Of a DNA stretch of 64,000 nucleotides, positions 1-8,617 are shown in pieces. The stretch's first letter is position 1. Every line of letters begins with the position of its first letter. Below the pieces are notes generated by a model. It did no database searches. It saw nothing but the letters and a program-made list of their open reading frames with translations, and was not told where the DNA came from. Both the position numbers and the translations under genes were made by a program. The DNA comes from JBGAPH01 sp046349955 (GTDB lineage Bacteria; Planctomycetota; Planctomycetia; Pirellulales; JBGAPH01): the NCBI GenBank assembly GCA_046349955.1, contig JAXMBI010000034.1:8828-72827 (forward strand). Direction: 5' to 3'.

Positions 1-123
1 CGGGGCTATTCTCGGGTCGCCCCTGCCGGGGCTGCACGTAGCCTTGCTCGCTCCAAGAGCAAAACGCTTGATCCATGCCCCCACGTCCAACCAAAAGCGC
101 AACTTCAAAACTGGCGCTGCGGG

Positions 124-1203
124 TTAGTGTGCCCGCCCCGGCTGGGTCGTCAGCACCGCCGGCAGCAACGTCGTGAGATAGTAAGCCTTGGGCGTGGCCA
201 GGTTCAGCAGCGCCGTGGCGTCGAACGAGCGGGCCTGGGCCTGGCCCCCGATGAGCACGTCGACGAGGCTCACGGGACGCTCGTATTTGACCACGCGGAT
301 CGACGCCTCGTCGGCGCCGGCGAGTTCCACCGCGCGGCTGATCGCCGCCTCGACGAAACCCACCTCGTCGATCAGGCCGTTGGCCTTGGCCTGGTCCGAG
401 GTGAACACCTGGCCCGTGGCCAACTTGTCGAGCTTGGCCTGGCCGTCGTCTCCGCGGAAGCCCGGCCTGCCGGCGGCGATGATCTGCTTGAAGCGCGTGA
501 AGCTCTCGTCGACCAGTCCCTGAAAGATCGCCCGTTCCTCAGGGGTCATCTCCTTGGTGATGCTGCCCATGCCCTTGAGCGGATGGCTGGAGATCGAATC
601 AGACTGGATCTTCCATTCCTGCATCAGGCCCGCCACGTTGTAGTGGGGAATGATCACGCCGATCGAACCGGTCCAGGTGGTGGGCTCGGCGTAGATCGAC
701 TTGGGCGTGTCCCCCACGGCCATCGACACGTAATAGCCGCCGCTGGCGGCCAGCGAGCCCATGCTCACCACGATGGGGACCTTCTTCGCCTCGGCGAGCT
801 CGCGGAGGTGGTGGTAGATGAAGTCGCTGCCGGTCACCGTTCCGCCGGGAGAGTCGACCCGCAGCACGATCGCCTTCACGCGGTCGTCGTCGCGTACCTG
901 GTCGATCTGCTCCTTCACGAAGCCGTCTCCCTCGAGAATCGTCCCTTCGACGCGGATCAGGGCGATCTTGTCGAGCGCCGTGCGCGACAGCGAGTGATGC
1001 TTCTCGGTAAGGGTCCGACCCTCCACGCTCATGCCCACCGCGCCGAGCAGCCCGAAGTTCAACAGCAGCGACATGCCGAGCACGGCCAAGATCGCCAGAG
1101 TGAACAACAAGCCCCAGCCGCTCCGCCGCGGGGGCGGGGCCGGCACCGGCACGTATTGAATGGGGGTGGCCGAAGGAGGATAGCCGGGGGAGGGAGCGTC
1201 CAT
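124..1203 (-). CDS. sppA: Signal peptide peptidase SppA, S49 family
   Basis: Membrane-anchored serine protease expected to degrade signal peptides left in the membrane after protein export. The 359-residue product has a proline-rich cytoplasmic N-terminus (about 1-28), one membrane segment (about 30-57) and a single S49 domain (about 78-300). The likely nucleophile is Ser154 in LAASGGYY and the general-base lysine is Lys210 in SHPLKGMGS, the Ser/Lys dyad spacing of short Bacillus-type SppA. VDSPGG at about 116-121 is the usual oxyanion-loop signature. Length fits the short single-domain form rather than the roughly 600-residue E. coli type. It is transcribed divergently from the TIM-barrel gene, with 164 bp between their starts. 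Family assignment is firm; the substrate is inferred. Confidence 0.93.
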   Translation of the reverse strand: MDAPSPGYPPSATPIQYVPVPAPPPRRSGWGLLFTLAILAVLGMSLLLNFGLLGAVGMSVEGRTLTEKHHSLSRTALDKIALIRVEGTILEGDGFVKEQIDQVRDDDRVKAIVLRVDSPGGTVTGSDFIYHHLRELAEAKKVPIVVSMGSLAASGGYYVSMAVGDTPKSIYAEPTTWTGSIGVIIPHYNVAGLMQEWKIQSDSISSHPLKGMGSITKEMTPEERAIFQGLVDESFTRFKQIIAAGRPGFRGDDGQAKLDKLATGQVFTSDQAKANGLIDEVGFVEAAISRAVELAGADEASIRVVKYERPVSLVDVLIGGQAQARSFDATALLNLATPKAYYLTTLLPAVLTTQPGRAH

Positions 1204-1367
1204 GAATCAAAAAACCTGCGAGTCGTTGACCAGAAGCGGCGTTTCGCAATTGTACGCTATGTCCTGCGGCCATGAGAGGGGCGGCTGCCGCGGGCGGCCT
1301 GTTGCCGTCGCGGGCCGCGGTTTACGATAGCGAATTCGCACCCCGTCCTCCGACCGTCGGCCGTCCC

Positions 1368-2186
1368 ATGAAGTTCGCCATCTGCAACGAAACCTTTCTC
1401 GATTGGCCGTTCGAGCAGGCGTTCGCCTTCGCCCGCGAGTGCGGCTACACCGGGATCGAGATCGCGCCGTTTACGATCGATCCCGACGTGCGGCGGATTT
1501 CCTCCGCCCGGCGAAGCGAAGTGCGGCGCCAGGCCGAGGCGGCTGACCTGCCGGTGATCGGCCTCCACTGGCTGCTGGCGAAGACGCAAGGGCTGCACCT
1601 GACGAGCCCCGACGCCGAAGTCCGCCGTCGCACGGCCGACTATCTGCGCGAACTTGCGCGGCTCTGCCGGGACCTGGGCGGGTCGTTTCTCGTGTTCGGC
1701 TCCCCCTTGCAGCGGAACTTGCCGCCAGGCGTATCGCAAGATCAGGGCATGGACTTCGCCGCCGAGGTGTTCAGCACGATCCTGCCTGAGCTCGAGGCCA
1801 ACGAAGTGGCGTTGCTCGTCGAGCCGCTCGGCCCGGCCGAGGGGGATTTCTTGGTCACCACCGACGAAGGGGTGCGGCTGATCGAGCGGGTCGGCTCCCC
1901 CTGGTGCCGACTGCACTTGGACTGCAAAGCGATGTCGAGCGAGAGCACGCCCATTCCCGAACTGATCCGCCGGCATCACCGCTTGCTCGGCCACTTCCAC
2001 GCCAATGATCCGAACCGACAGGGCCCAGGGTTTGGCGCGCTCGAGTTCGAGCCGATCTTCGCCGCCCTCGGAGAGGTTGACTACCGGGGCTGGGTGTCGG
2101 TCGAAGTGTTCGACTACGCGCCGGGAGTCGAGCGCCTCGCGCGGGAGAGCATCGACTACATGCGCGGATGCTTGCCAACCGCCTGA
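1368..2186 (+). CDS. Sugar phosphate isomerase/epimerase-like TIM barrel protein
   Basis: Cytoplasmic protein of 272 residues in the xylose-isomerase-like TIM-barrel superfamily (AP endonuclease 2 fold), whose members isomerise or epimerise sugars and keto-sugars with a divalent metal. Candidate metal ligands lie on successive strands: Glu in LLVEPLG, Asp in LHLDCKAM, His in HFHANDPN and Glu in VSVEVFDY. The frame is open from 1272, but I start at the ATG of MKFAICNET because the upstream residues are low-complexity and the barrel begins there. No pathway gene is adjacent, so the substrate cannot be named. Hydroxypyruvate isomerase-like or inositol-pathway roles are possible. Confidence 0.85.
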   Translation: MKFAICNETFLDWPFEQAFAFARECGYTGIEIAPFTIDPDVRRISSARRSEVRRQAEAADLPVIGLHWLLAKTQGLHLTSPDAEVRRRTADYLRELARLCRDLGGSFLVFGSPLQRNLPPGVSQDQGMDFAAEVFSTILPELEANEVALLVEPLGPAEGDFLVTTDEGVRLIERVGSPWCRLHLDCKAMSSESTPIPELIRRHHRLLGHFHANDPNRQGPGFGALEFEPIFAALGEVDYRGWVSVEVFDYAPGVERLARESIDYMRGCLPTA

Positions 2187-2207
2187 GCCAGCCCGGCACA
2201 CAGGTTC

Positions 2208-2315
2208 GTAGGGTGCGTCCAGCGCAGCGCAGAGGCGCCGGCGTTTTCTTCGCCACGCTCCGTTCCCAGGCGTTCGTGCCGATGGTGCGTCTGCGCTTCG
2301 CTGGACGCACCCTAC
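2208..2315. repeat. Intergenic inverted repeat, GTAGGGTGCGTC type
   Basis: The left arm begins GTAGGGTGCGTCCAGCGCAG and the right arm ends GCTGGACGCACCCTAC; the outer 15-16 bases are complementary and the inner part is imperfect. The element lies 21 bp after the TIM-barrel stop. It resembles in layout, though not sequence, the inverted repeats at 13951-14040, 24922-25007 and 51014-51152, and is probably a non-coding miniature repeat. Confidence 0.7.
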
Positions 2316-2417
2316 CTTCGCCCCGACCAGGGGTTTTCCCGGCTCGGCCAGCAAAACGCTGGCGCTCGCACTGATCCTGGGACCTAATAGTTTCCCATGC
2401 CAAAATCGGTCGCAGAT

Positions 2418-2454
2418 CCCTAGTGCCACCACTAGGGATTTCGCCTTTTGGCGA
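2418..2454. other. Two consecutive short hairpins upstream of the chemoreceptor-like gene
   Basis: CCCTAGTG-CCAC-CACTAGGG (2418-2437) is a perfect 8-bp stem and is followed directly by TCGCC-TTTT-GGCGA (2441-2454). They sit 50-90 bases before the ATG at 2506. They could be a terminator or a leader structure; neither has a long T-tract. The rest of 2187-2505 holds only the inverted repeat. Confidence 0.4.
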
Positions 2455-2505
2455 TAGGGGGCAGGAAGCCAGCGCACGGGAATCTACGCTCAGCGAGGTC
2501 TTCCG

Positions 2506-3597
2506 ATGTCTGCCGGCGTTTTGGAAATAAGTAGCTCGCGCTCATGCGCCGAAGACGTCACGCCTGAGCGCATCGCCGAGTTGACGATGCAATTGGCGTC
2601 GCTGCTCGAAGGGGCGGTCGACGACATCGCGCTCATGAACCGCGAGGCCGAGGTTCTTTCGCTCAATGCCCGCATCGAGGCGGCGCGGGCGGGAGACCTG
2701 GGGGCGGCCTTCGGCGTGGTGGCCCATGCCATGTCGCAGCTTTCCTCGCGCACGGCCAATTCGGCCAAGGAACTCTCGCGCGGCTCGGGCAAGCTGATTG
2801 GCGACCTGCGGCGGATGAACGAGCTGCTGACGACCGAGACCTTGGGCCTGCGGCTCTCGGACCTAGCGCTCGGCAACATCGACCTGGTCGACCGCAATCT
2901 TTACGAGCGTTCGTGCGACGTCCGCTGGTGGGCCACCGACGACAGCCTCGTCCAGGCGCTGAGCGAACCCCGTTACGAGCGGCTCGAACACGCCAGCCGC
3001 CGGTTGGGCGTGATCTTGAACGCTTACACCGTCTACTTCGATCTCGTGCTCTGCGATTTGCACGGCACGGTGGTCGCCAACGGCCGACCCAAGGCCTATC
3101 CCAGCCAGGGTTCCGATCAGTCGCAGGCGCCCTGGTTCCGCGCGGCGCTGGCCACCGCCAGCGGCGATGAGTTCGGCTTCCAGTCGGTCCACCGCTCGGC
3201 GCTCGTGCAGCACCAACGGGCGCTCGTCTACTCGTGCGCCGTTCGCGAGGGGGGCGACGCCAAGGGCAAGCCGCTGGGGGTGCTCGGCATCGTTTTCAAC
3301 TGGGACGGCCTGGGACAAGTCATCCTCGACCGTATTCCGCTCTCGACAGAAGAAAAAAGCTCCGCCGTCGCCTGCTTCACCGACGTCGACGGACAGGTGC
3401 TCGCCGATTACCCGGCCGGCGCCCTCGGCGCGCAATTCGAACTGCCCGATCGCGGCAGGCTCATGAACGCCGGGAAGAACTTCCTCATGACCGGCTGGAA
3501 GGGAAAGCCGGCCTGCGTGGGGCACGCCCGCTCGCAGGGCTTCGAGACCTACGCCACGGGGTGGCACTCCTTCGTGCTGCTGTTGGAAGAGCGGTAA
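2506..3597 (+). CDS. Soluble chemoreceptor-like protein: N-terminal MCP signalling hairpin, C-terminal Cache-like domain
   Basis: A 363-residue protein without a transmembrane segment. Residues about 20-90 match the tip of the methyl-accepting chemotaxis signalling domain, including SLNARIEAARAGD and FGVVAHAMSQLS, which in the family contacts CheA and CheW. The C-terminal two thirds look like a PAS/Cache sensor: YFDLVLCDLHGTVVANG, a WFRAAL segment and a second DVDGQVLADYPAG strand pair. Sensor and signalling parts are therefore in the reverse of the usual order and probably act in the cytoplasm. The start is supported by GAGG 8 bases upstream of ATG. No che genes are in the window. Ligand and signalling partner are unknown. 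Confidence 0.75.
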   Translation: MSAGVLEISSSRSCAEDVTPERIAELTMQLASLLEGAVDDIALMNREAEVLSLNARIEAARAGDLGAAFGVVAHAMSQLSSRTANSAKELSRGSGKLIGDLRRMNELLTTETLGLRLSDLALGNIDLVDRNLYERSCDVRWWATDDSLVQALSEPRYERLEHASRRLGVILNAYTVYFDLVLCDLHGTVVANGRPKAYPSQGSDQSQAPWFRAALATASGDEFGFQSVHRSALVQHQRALVYSCAVREGGDAKGKPLGVLGIVFNWDGLGQVILDRIPLSTEEKSSAVACFTDVDGQVLADYPAGALGAQFELPDRGRLMNAGKNFLMTGWKGKPACVGHARSQGFETYATGWHSFVLLLEER

Positions 3598-3599
3598 GG

Positions 3600-3627
3600 G
3601 CGCCCGTGCCTTCGCCTTTGCGGGCGC
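3600..3627 (+). terminator. Weak hairpin after the chemoreceptor-like gene
   Basis: GCGCCCG and CGGGCGC can pair across a 14-base loop just after the TAA at 3595-3597. The 3' flank is AAATTCTT, not a clean T-tract, so termination is only a suggestion. Confidence 0.3.
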
Positions 3628-3748
3628 AAATTCTTCCAGCAATCCCTTGCCCGCCCTCTGGCATCGCTTTCGCTCCACGACGAAGTTCGTGTAGTCTTGC
3701 AGCGATTGTTCCGCCCCCCGCGCCGACGCGCCTTGCCAGGGAGCCTCG

Positions 3749-6406
3749 ATGCCTGATCCCACCGTCCCGTCCAAGGTCGCCTGGTGGTCGCTCGCCCCGG
3801 CCGCTGCGGCTCAGAAGCTGGAGGTCGACCTGGACAAGGGGCTGAGCGCAGACGAGGCGCGACGGCGGTTGGCCGAATATGGCCCCAACGAACTGGCGGC
3901 CCAGGCCGGCAAAAGCAAGCTGCGGCTGTTCCTAGGGCAGTTCGCCGACCTGATGATCGGCCTGCTGGCGGTGGCCGCCCTGATCAGCGGCGTTGTGGGG
4001 GATTGGTCGGACTCGGTGCTCATCTTCGCCATTGTCCTGGCCAACGCCGTGATCGGCTTCCTGCAGGAACTGCGGGCCGAGCAGGCCGTGGCGGCGCTCA
4101 AAAAGCTCTCGCGTCCCCAGGCCCGCGTCCTCCGCGACGGTCGGCTGGTCGACCTGCCGGCTGCCGCAGTCGTACCCGGGGACGTCGTCGAGCTCACGAG
4201 CGGCGACCTGGCCCCCGCCGATGGGCGCCTCGTGCAGGTGGTCGACTTGCAGACCGACGAAGCGCCCCTTACCGGCGAGTCGCATTGGGCGGAAAAGCAA
4301 ATCGAGGCGCTGACGGCAGACACGGCGCTGCCAGAGCGGGCCAATATGGCGTTCGCCGGCACGGCGGTCGGCCAAGGCCGCGGCCGGCTGCTGATCACTG
4401 CCACCGGCATGCGCACCGAACTCGGCAAGATCGCGGAGTTGCTCGAAACGGCCGAGAGCGGGCCGACGCCGCTGCAGGAGCGGCTGTCGTCGCTCAGCAG
4501 GCGGCTGGCGGTCGCGGTGGTGATCGTGTGCATCGCGGTCTTCGTCGCCGGCATCGTGCGCGGCGCCGCCGGAAGTTGGAGCGAGATGTTGCTCGCCGCG
4601 GTCAGCTTAGCCGTGGCGGCGATTCCCGAGGGCCTGCCGGCGGTGATCACGATCGCGCTCGCGCTCGGCTCGCAGCGCATGGCGCGGCGCAAGGCCATCG
4701 TGCGGCAACTTTCGGCCGTCGAAACGCTCGGCTCGGTCAACGTGATCTGCAGCGATAAGACCGGCACGCTCACGCAGAACAAGATGACGGTTCGCGAGAA
4801 GCTGCCCGCAAGCGACGATCCTGCGGCGGTCGATGCGCTCTTGCAAGCGGCCGCGCTGTGCAACAATGCCGAGTGGTCGGCCGAACACGGGGCCCTTGGC
4901 AGCGCCACCGAAACGGCCCTGGTGCAGGCGGCCGCCGACCACGGCCTCGAGGTCGCCGACGTTCGCCGGCGCTGGCCGCGCATCCACGAGATTCCGTTCA
5001 GTTCCGCCCGCAAGCGGATGACCACGATTCACCAGACGCCGGCGGGCGATCTGCTGGCAATCATGAAAGGGGCCGCCGAGTTCGTGCTGCAGCATTGCGA
5101 AGGTGCGGCTGCCGGCGAGCGCGCGAGCACGCTCGACGAAGGACGTCGGCGGAAGTACCTCGACCAGGCCGCGGAACTAGCGGCGCGGGGGCAGCGCGTG
5201 CTTGGCTTCGCCCAGCGGCGGCTCGACGCGGGCGCACTCCGGGACGATCCGCGTCCCGAGCGGATCGAGCGCGACTTCGAGTTCCTCGGCTATTTGGCGA
5301 TCATCGACCCCTTGCGCGACGAAGCTAAGGCGGCTATCGAACAATGCCGTTCGGCCGGCATCGCCGTCGTAATGATCACGGGAGATCACCAAGCCACCGC
5401 CACCGCCATCGCCCGCGAGCTCGGGCTCGATGCCGGCGAAGGTCGGGTGTTGGCGGGGCTCGACCTGGACCGCGTTGACGACGAAGGTCTGCGGCGCCGC
5501 GTGAACAGCGTGACGGTCTACGCTCGAGTGTCGCCGGAGCACAAATTGCGCATTGTGCGGGCTCACCAAGCGCAAGGCAGCGTGGCCGCGATGACCGGCG
5601 ACGGCGTGAACGACGCACCGGCGCTCAAGCAGGCCGACATCGGCGTGGCGATGGGCATCACCGGGACCGACGTGAGCAAGGAAGCGGCGAACATGGTGCT
5701 GGCCGACGACAACTTCGCCACGATCGTGGCCGCGGTCGAGGAAGGGCGCGTCGTTTACGACAACATTCGCAAGTTCGTCCGCTACCTGCTCACGAGCAAC
5801 ACGAGCGAAATCCTGGTGCTGCTGCTGGCGATCTTGATCGGCTTGCCGCTTCCCTTGTTGCCCATTCACCTGCTGTGGATCAACCTCGTGACCGATGGGC
5901 TGCCGGCCCTCGCGCTCGGATACGAACCAGCCGAACCTGGCACGATGCGCCGCAAGCCGCGCCGCCGCGAAGAGAGCATCTTCGCGGGCGGAATGGCCTG
6001 GGAGATCGGCGTACTGGGGATGCTCATGGCCCTGTCCACGCTCGGCGTCTACTGGGCGGAGCTGGCGCCCTCCGCAAATCGCACGGAGGCCGACCTCGAC
6101 TATGCCCGCACCGCAGCGTTCGTCACGCTCTCGCTGTTCCAATTGTTCTATGTGCTGGGGCTGCGGTCGACGGAGCAGAGCCTGTGGGCGCGAGGGCTGT
6201 TCAGCAATTGGCGGCTGACCGCCGCCGTGGCCGCGGGCGGCGTACTACAGGTGGCAATCGTCTACGTGCCGGTCCTGCAGCGGATCTTCCACACGGCGTC
6301 CCTCGAACCCCGCGACCTGGCGCTGGGCATCGGCGTGTCGACGTTGTCGCTCGTAGCTGTCGAAATCGCGAAGGCTTGGCGGCGGCGAACGGTCCGCCAC
6401 GACTAA
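3749..6406 (+). CDS. Cation-transporting P-type ATPase, P2 (Ca2+-ATPase-like)
   Basis: Integral membrane pump of 885 residues that would use ATP to move a cation, most likely Ca2+ by family resemblance. Order of parts: N-terminal cation-ATPase domain (about 1-75), membrane helices, actuator domain with TGES (about 175), PEGLPA in the ion-binding helix (about 292-297), phosphorylation site CSDKTGTLT with Asp336, nucleotide-binding domain, MITGDH, the hinge TGDGVNDAPALKQADIG, and a C-terminal group of helices beginning near 665. All catalytic motifs are intact and the length is normal for bacterial P2A pumps. Na+ or Mn2+ transport cannot be excluded from sequence. It stands alone on the + strand, convergent with the Hint-domain gene. 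Confidence 0.92.
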   Translation: MPDPTVPSKVAWWSLAPAAAAQKLEVDLDKGLSADEARRRLAEYGPNELAAQAGKSKLRLFLGQFADLMIGLLAVAALISGVVGDWSDSVLIFAIVLANAVIGFLQELRAEQAVAALKKLSRPQARVLRDGRLVDLPAAAVVPGDVVELTSGDLAPADGRLVQVVDLQTDEAPLTGESHWAEKQIEALTADTALPERANMAFAGTAVGQGRGRLLITATGMRTELGKIAELLETAESGPTPLQERLSSLSRRLAVAVVIVCIAVFVAGIVRGAAGSWSEMLLAAVSLAVAAIPEGLPAVITIALALGSQRMARRKAIVRQLSAVETLGSVNVICSDKTGTLTQNKMTVREKLPASDDPAAVDALLQAAALCNNAEWSAEHGALGSATETALVQAAADHGLEVADVRRRWPRIHEIPFSSARKRMTTIHQTPAGDLLAIMKGAAEFVLQHCEGAAAGERASTLDEGRRRKYLDQAAELAARGQRVLGFAQRRLDAGALRDDPRPERIERDFEFLGYLAIIDPLRDEAKAAIEQCRSAGIAVVMITGDHQATATAIARELGLDAGEGRVLAGLDLDRVDDEGLRRRVNSVTVYARVSPEHKLRIVRAHQAQGSVAAMTGDGVNDAPALKQADIGVAMGITGTDVSKEAANMVLADDNFATIVAAVEEGRVVYDNIRKFVRYLLTSNTSEILVLLLAILIGLPLPLLPIHLLWINLVTDGLPALALGYEPAEPGTMRRKPRRREESIFAGGMAWEIGVLGMLMALSTLGVYWAELAPSANRTEADLDYARTAAFVTLSLFQLFYVLGLRSTEQSLWARGLFSNWRLTAAVAAGGVLQVAIVYVPVLQRIFHTASLEPRDLALGIGVSTLSLVAVEIAKAWRRRTVRHD

Positions 6407-6460
6407 CACGGACAAAGCCGAGTGGAGACGTAACGGTCGCGATTGCCGGGCAGCAAAACG

Positions 6461-6499
6461 GGCGTGGCTTCCCTGGCCAGGGAGCCGGGAAGCCACGCC
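6461..6499 (-). terminator. Hairpin between convergent genes
   Basis: A perfect 13-bp stem, GGCGTGGCTTCCC with GGGAAGCCACGCC, lies between the stops of the ATPase (+) and the Hint-domain gene (-). Read on the minus strand the stem is followed by CGTTTTGC, so it best suits the minus-strand gene, and it may stop both transcripts. Confidence 0.6.
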
Positions 6500-6528
6500 G
6501 TTAAGCAGAGAAGGATCCGCGTAGCGTT

Positions 6529-8352
6529 CTATTCCCGCAGCAGCCCCGGCAGGGCGGCCGAGTTGGGGCGGCGGGAAGTCACGTCGTGAGTCAGCAACTT
6601 GTCGGGGCCGACGAAGTAGTTGTTGAAGTCGGCCACCTCGAGGTTGTAGGTGACGGCGTCTTCCGCTTCGGCGACTTTGCCGACGGTCGCCGCCCCCTCC
6701 ACTCCGTGGACCGCTTGCCCCGGCTCGAGCGAGCGGGCCTTGAGCCAGCCGCGTCCAGCCACCCAGAAAGGATGCCCGCCCGTGCAGCGCAGCGTCTGGC
6801 TGCCGATCTGCACGGTCAGCACCTTCTCCGGCGGCCGCTCCGTGGTGGCGATCACCGGCTTGAGCGCGAGCTCGCCCGTCTGCACGTCTTGGGCAAGCAC
6901 CCGGTCGCCGACGCGGATCTGCTCGATCGGCTTGAGACCGGTTTCGGTCCACACGGGGGTGCCGGCGACGAGGCACTCGTGCGGCCGTTGCCGGGTTGGC
7001 TCAGCTCGCCGGGTCGGGACCGGGGTAGGAAGATAGCGCAACGGATCTTCGGCCCGGATCGACCAGTGCCCGTAGGCCGCGTAGACGGGCTTTTCTGTCG
7101 GGCGCGAGACTTCGTTATAAGAGTCCCACCACGCCCACCAGGAGTCGGCGGAGTTCCGCTCTTTCTCCCCCGACACCTTCTTGAGCAGCTCGGTCAGCCG
7201 CTCGTTCGAAGCGCCGATCACCGCGTTCTGCCGGGCAACAGCGATCTCGCGAGCGCGCGCCTTGCTCGCCGCGTCGTTCAGGCGCGCCGCGAACATCATT
7301 TGGCGAGCTTCCTGCTGCTCTTGCCGCGTGCCCACGTGCAGCGGCGTCAGCGGGTAGTCGGTGTCGACCGTCCCCAGGGCATTTTGCTCTTGGCCCTCGC
7401 GGAAGAAGACGTGCCGGTAGAAAACCTGGCCCGTGGGCGTGGCGAACAGCGCCGCCTGCGACCGCACGGGCGACGCCAGGCCGGCGAGCAAGTAGGGAAC
7501 GTAGTGATGCTTGTCGCGAACGCTGAGCTTCTCGGCGGCGTCGTCGCGCACCGATTGCCAGGGGCTGTTGAGGGCGATGCGCATGATCGACACCGAGGCC
7601 GCCGGCGACTTCATGCCATGGAGCGCGGCCAACGCCAATTTGGCCAGCTCTTCGCTGTAGGGCGCGAGCACGACCTCGATCGCCGTGGCGGCGGCCGGAT
7701 CATTGATGGCCTCGAGATCCGCGCGGGCGGCGTCGCGCAAGCGGCGATTGTCGTGCGTCAGTTTGTCGCGCAGGGCTTCGATGCGGGGACGCCAGTTGGC
7801 CAGATCGGCCTGCTCGCGGATCTGTCGATCACGCGTCTGGGCGAGTTCCGCTTCGCTCCGCCAGCGGCCGTCGATCATGCGGTGCCCAAGAGCCCGCCGG
7901 GCTTCCGCGTGGTTTGGCGCCAGTTCCACGACCCGCAGCAGGTGGGCCCGCTGCTGGTCGCGCATCTTCTTGCCGGCGCACCAGCGGGCCAGCTCGAGAT
8001 TGCCTTCGACGGTGTCGGGCTGGCGCTCGCGGGCCAGGCGGTAGGCGGCCAGACGCGAGTCCTGCGCCTGCTGCCGGGCAAGCTCGTCGACCTTGAGCCA
8101 CTTCTTGCCCGAGCGCACGTAGCCCGCGTGCCAGAGCGCCGGGGCGTAGTCGGGGGTGCTTTCGAGCGCCTCGCCCAGTTGGGTCATCCGCTGGTCGTTG
8201 GCGCCGGCGAGCTCGCTCTCCAGCGCCTTCGACACCAGAGCGGCCGAGGCCCGCTGCCGCTCGGCCTTGGTGGCGGCGAGCGCCGAATTCGAGAGAATGC
8301 CCAGTCCGCCCACGGCTGCCCAGAGGGCGCCGATCCAAAAATGCCTCTTCAT
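6529..8352 (-). CDS. Exported TPR/HEAT-like protein with C-terminal Hint (intein/Hedgehog-type) domain
   Basis: A 607-residue protein with a signal peptide (about 1-26, cleavage near ALAATKA), a helical TPR/HEAT-like region (about 30-300), a linker (about 300-455) and a C-terminal Hint autoprocessing domain (about 458-592). Cys460 in HECLVAGTPVWT occupies the splice-junction position. TGGHPFWV matches the conserved TxxH block, and NNYFVGPDKLLTHD is the terminal block. The usual terminal His-Asn is His589-Asp590 here, and only 17 residues follow, so protein splicing is unlikely while Cys-dependent cleavage remains possible. No toxin domain follows, unlike polymorphic toxins with pretoxin Hint domains. 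A TTGACC/TATGCT promoter lies about 110 bp upstream. The Hint assignment is strong; the function is unknown. Confidence 0.85.
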   Translation of the reverse strand: MKRHFWIGALWAAVGGLGILSNSALAATKAERQRASAALVSKALESELAGANDQRMTQLGEALESTPDYAPALWHAGYVRSGKKWLKVDELARQQAQDSRLAAYRLARERQPDTVEGNLELARWCAGKKMRDQQRAHLLRVVELAPNHAEARRALGHRMIDGRWRSEAELAQTRDRQIREQADLANWRPRIEALRDKLTHDNRRLRDAARADLEAINDPAAATAIEVVLAPYSEELAKLALAALHGMKSPAASVSIMRIALNSPWQSVRDDAAEKLSVRDKHHYVPYLLAGLASPVRSQAALFATPTGQVFYRHVFFREGQEQNALGTVDTDYPLTPLHVGTRQEQQEARQMMFAARLNDAASKARAREIAVARQNAVIGASNERLTELLKKVSGEKERNSADSWWAWWDSYNEVSRPTEKPVYAAYGHWSIRAEDPLRYLPTPVPTRRAEPTRQRPHECLVAGTPVWTETGLKPIEQIRVGDRVLAQDVQTGELALKPVIATTERPPEKVLTVQIGSQTLRCTGGHPFWVAGRGWLKARSLEPGQAVHGVEGAATVGKVAEAEDAVTYNLEVADFNNYFVGPDKLLTHDVTSRRPNSAALPGLLRE

Positions 8353-8462
8353 GCCGCTGCTCCTCCCGTTGGGGTTCGAACAGGAACGGCGCGCCGGACG
8401 GGCCCTCGATTGAGACGAGAAAGGTTGCCCGACCTCGCGTCTTGCTGCTTCACGCGCGGGTC

Positions 8463-8492
8463 AGCATACCGCCGGGAATCGCCACAGGTCAA
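8463..8492 (-). promoter_or_regulatory. Predicted sigma70-like promoter of the Hint-domain gene
   Basis: On the minus strand TTGACC (8487-8492) and TATGCT (8463-8468) are separated by 18 bases, giving a leader of about 100 bases before the ATG at 8352. Confidence 0.45.
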
Positions 8493-8528
8493 GAAAATCG
8501 CAGCCCGGCAAGTCAATTACAACTTGTT

Positions 8529-8534
8529 TATAAT
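8529..8534 (+). promoter_or_regulatory. Consensus -10 element upstream of moxR
   Basis: A perfect TATAAT lies in an AT-rich island about 84 bases before the MoxR start. No good -35 is visible 16-18 bases upstream. The surrounding bases contain a direct AACTTG repeat (8521-8526, 8537-8542 region), which could be an activator site. Confidence 0.4.
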
Positions 8535-8617
8535 CAAACTTGCCCAGGCGGGATTTTTCCCTGCCAAGCGGCAGTCGCGAGCCGCGCCGTCCCCAAACGC
8601 TTCCGGAACAGCCAATC

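Noticed and set aside
8365..8390. GGGGTTCGAAC resembling a tRNA T-loop
   Set aside because: No acceptor stem, D-arm or anticodon arm can be built around it.
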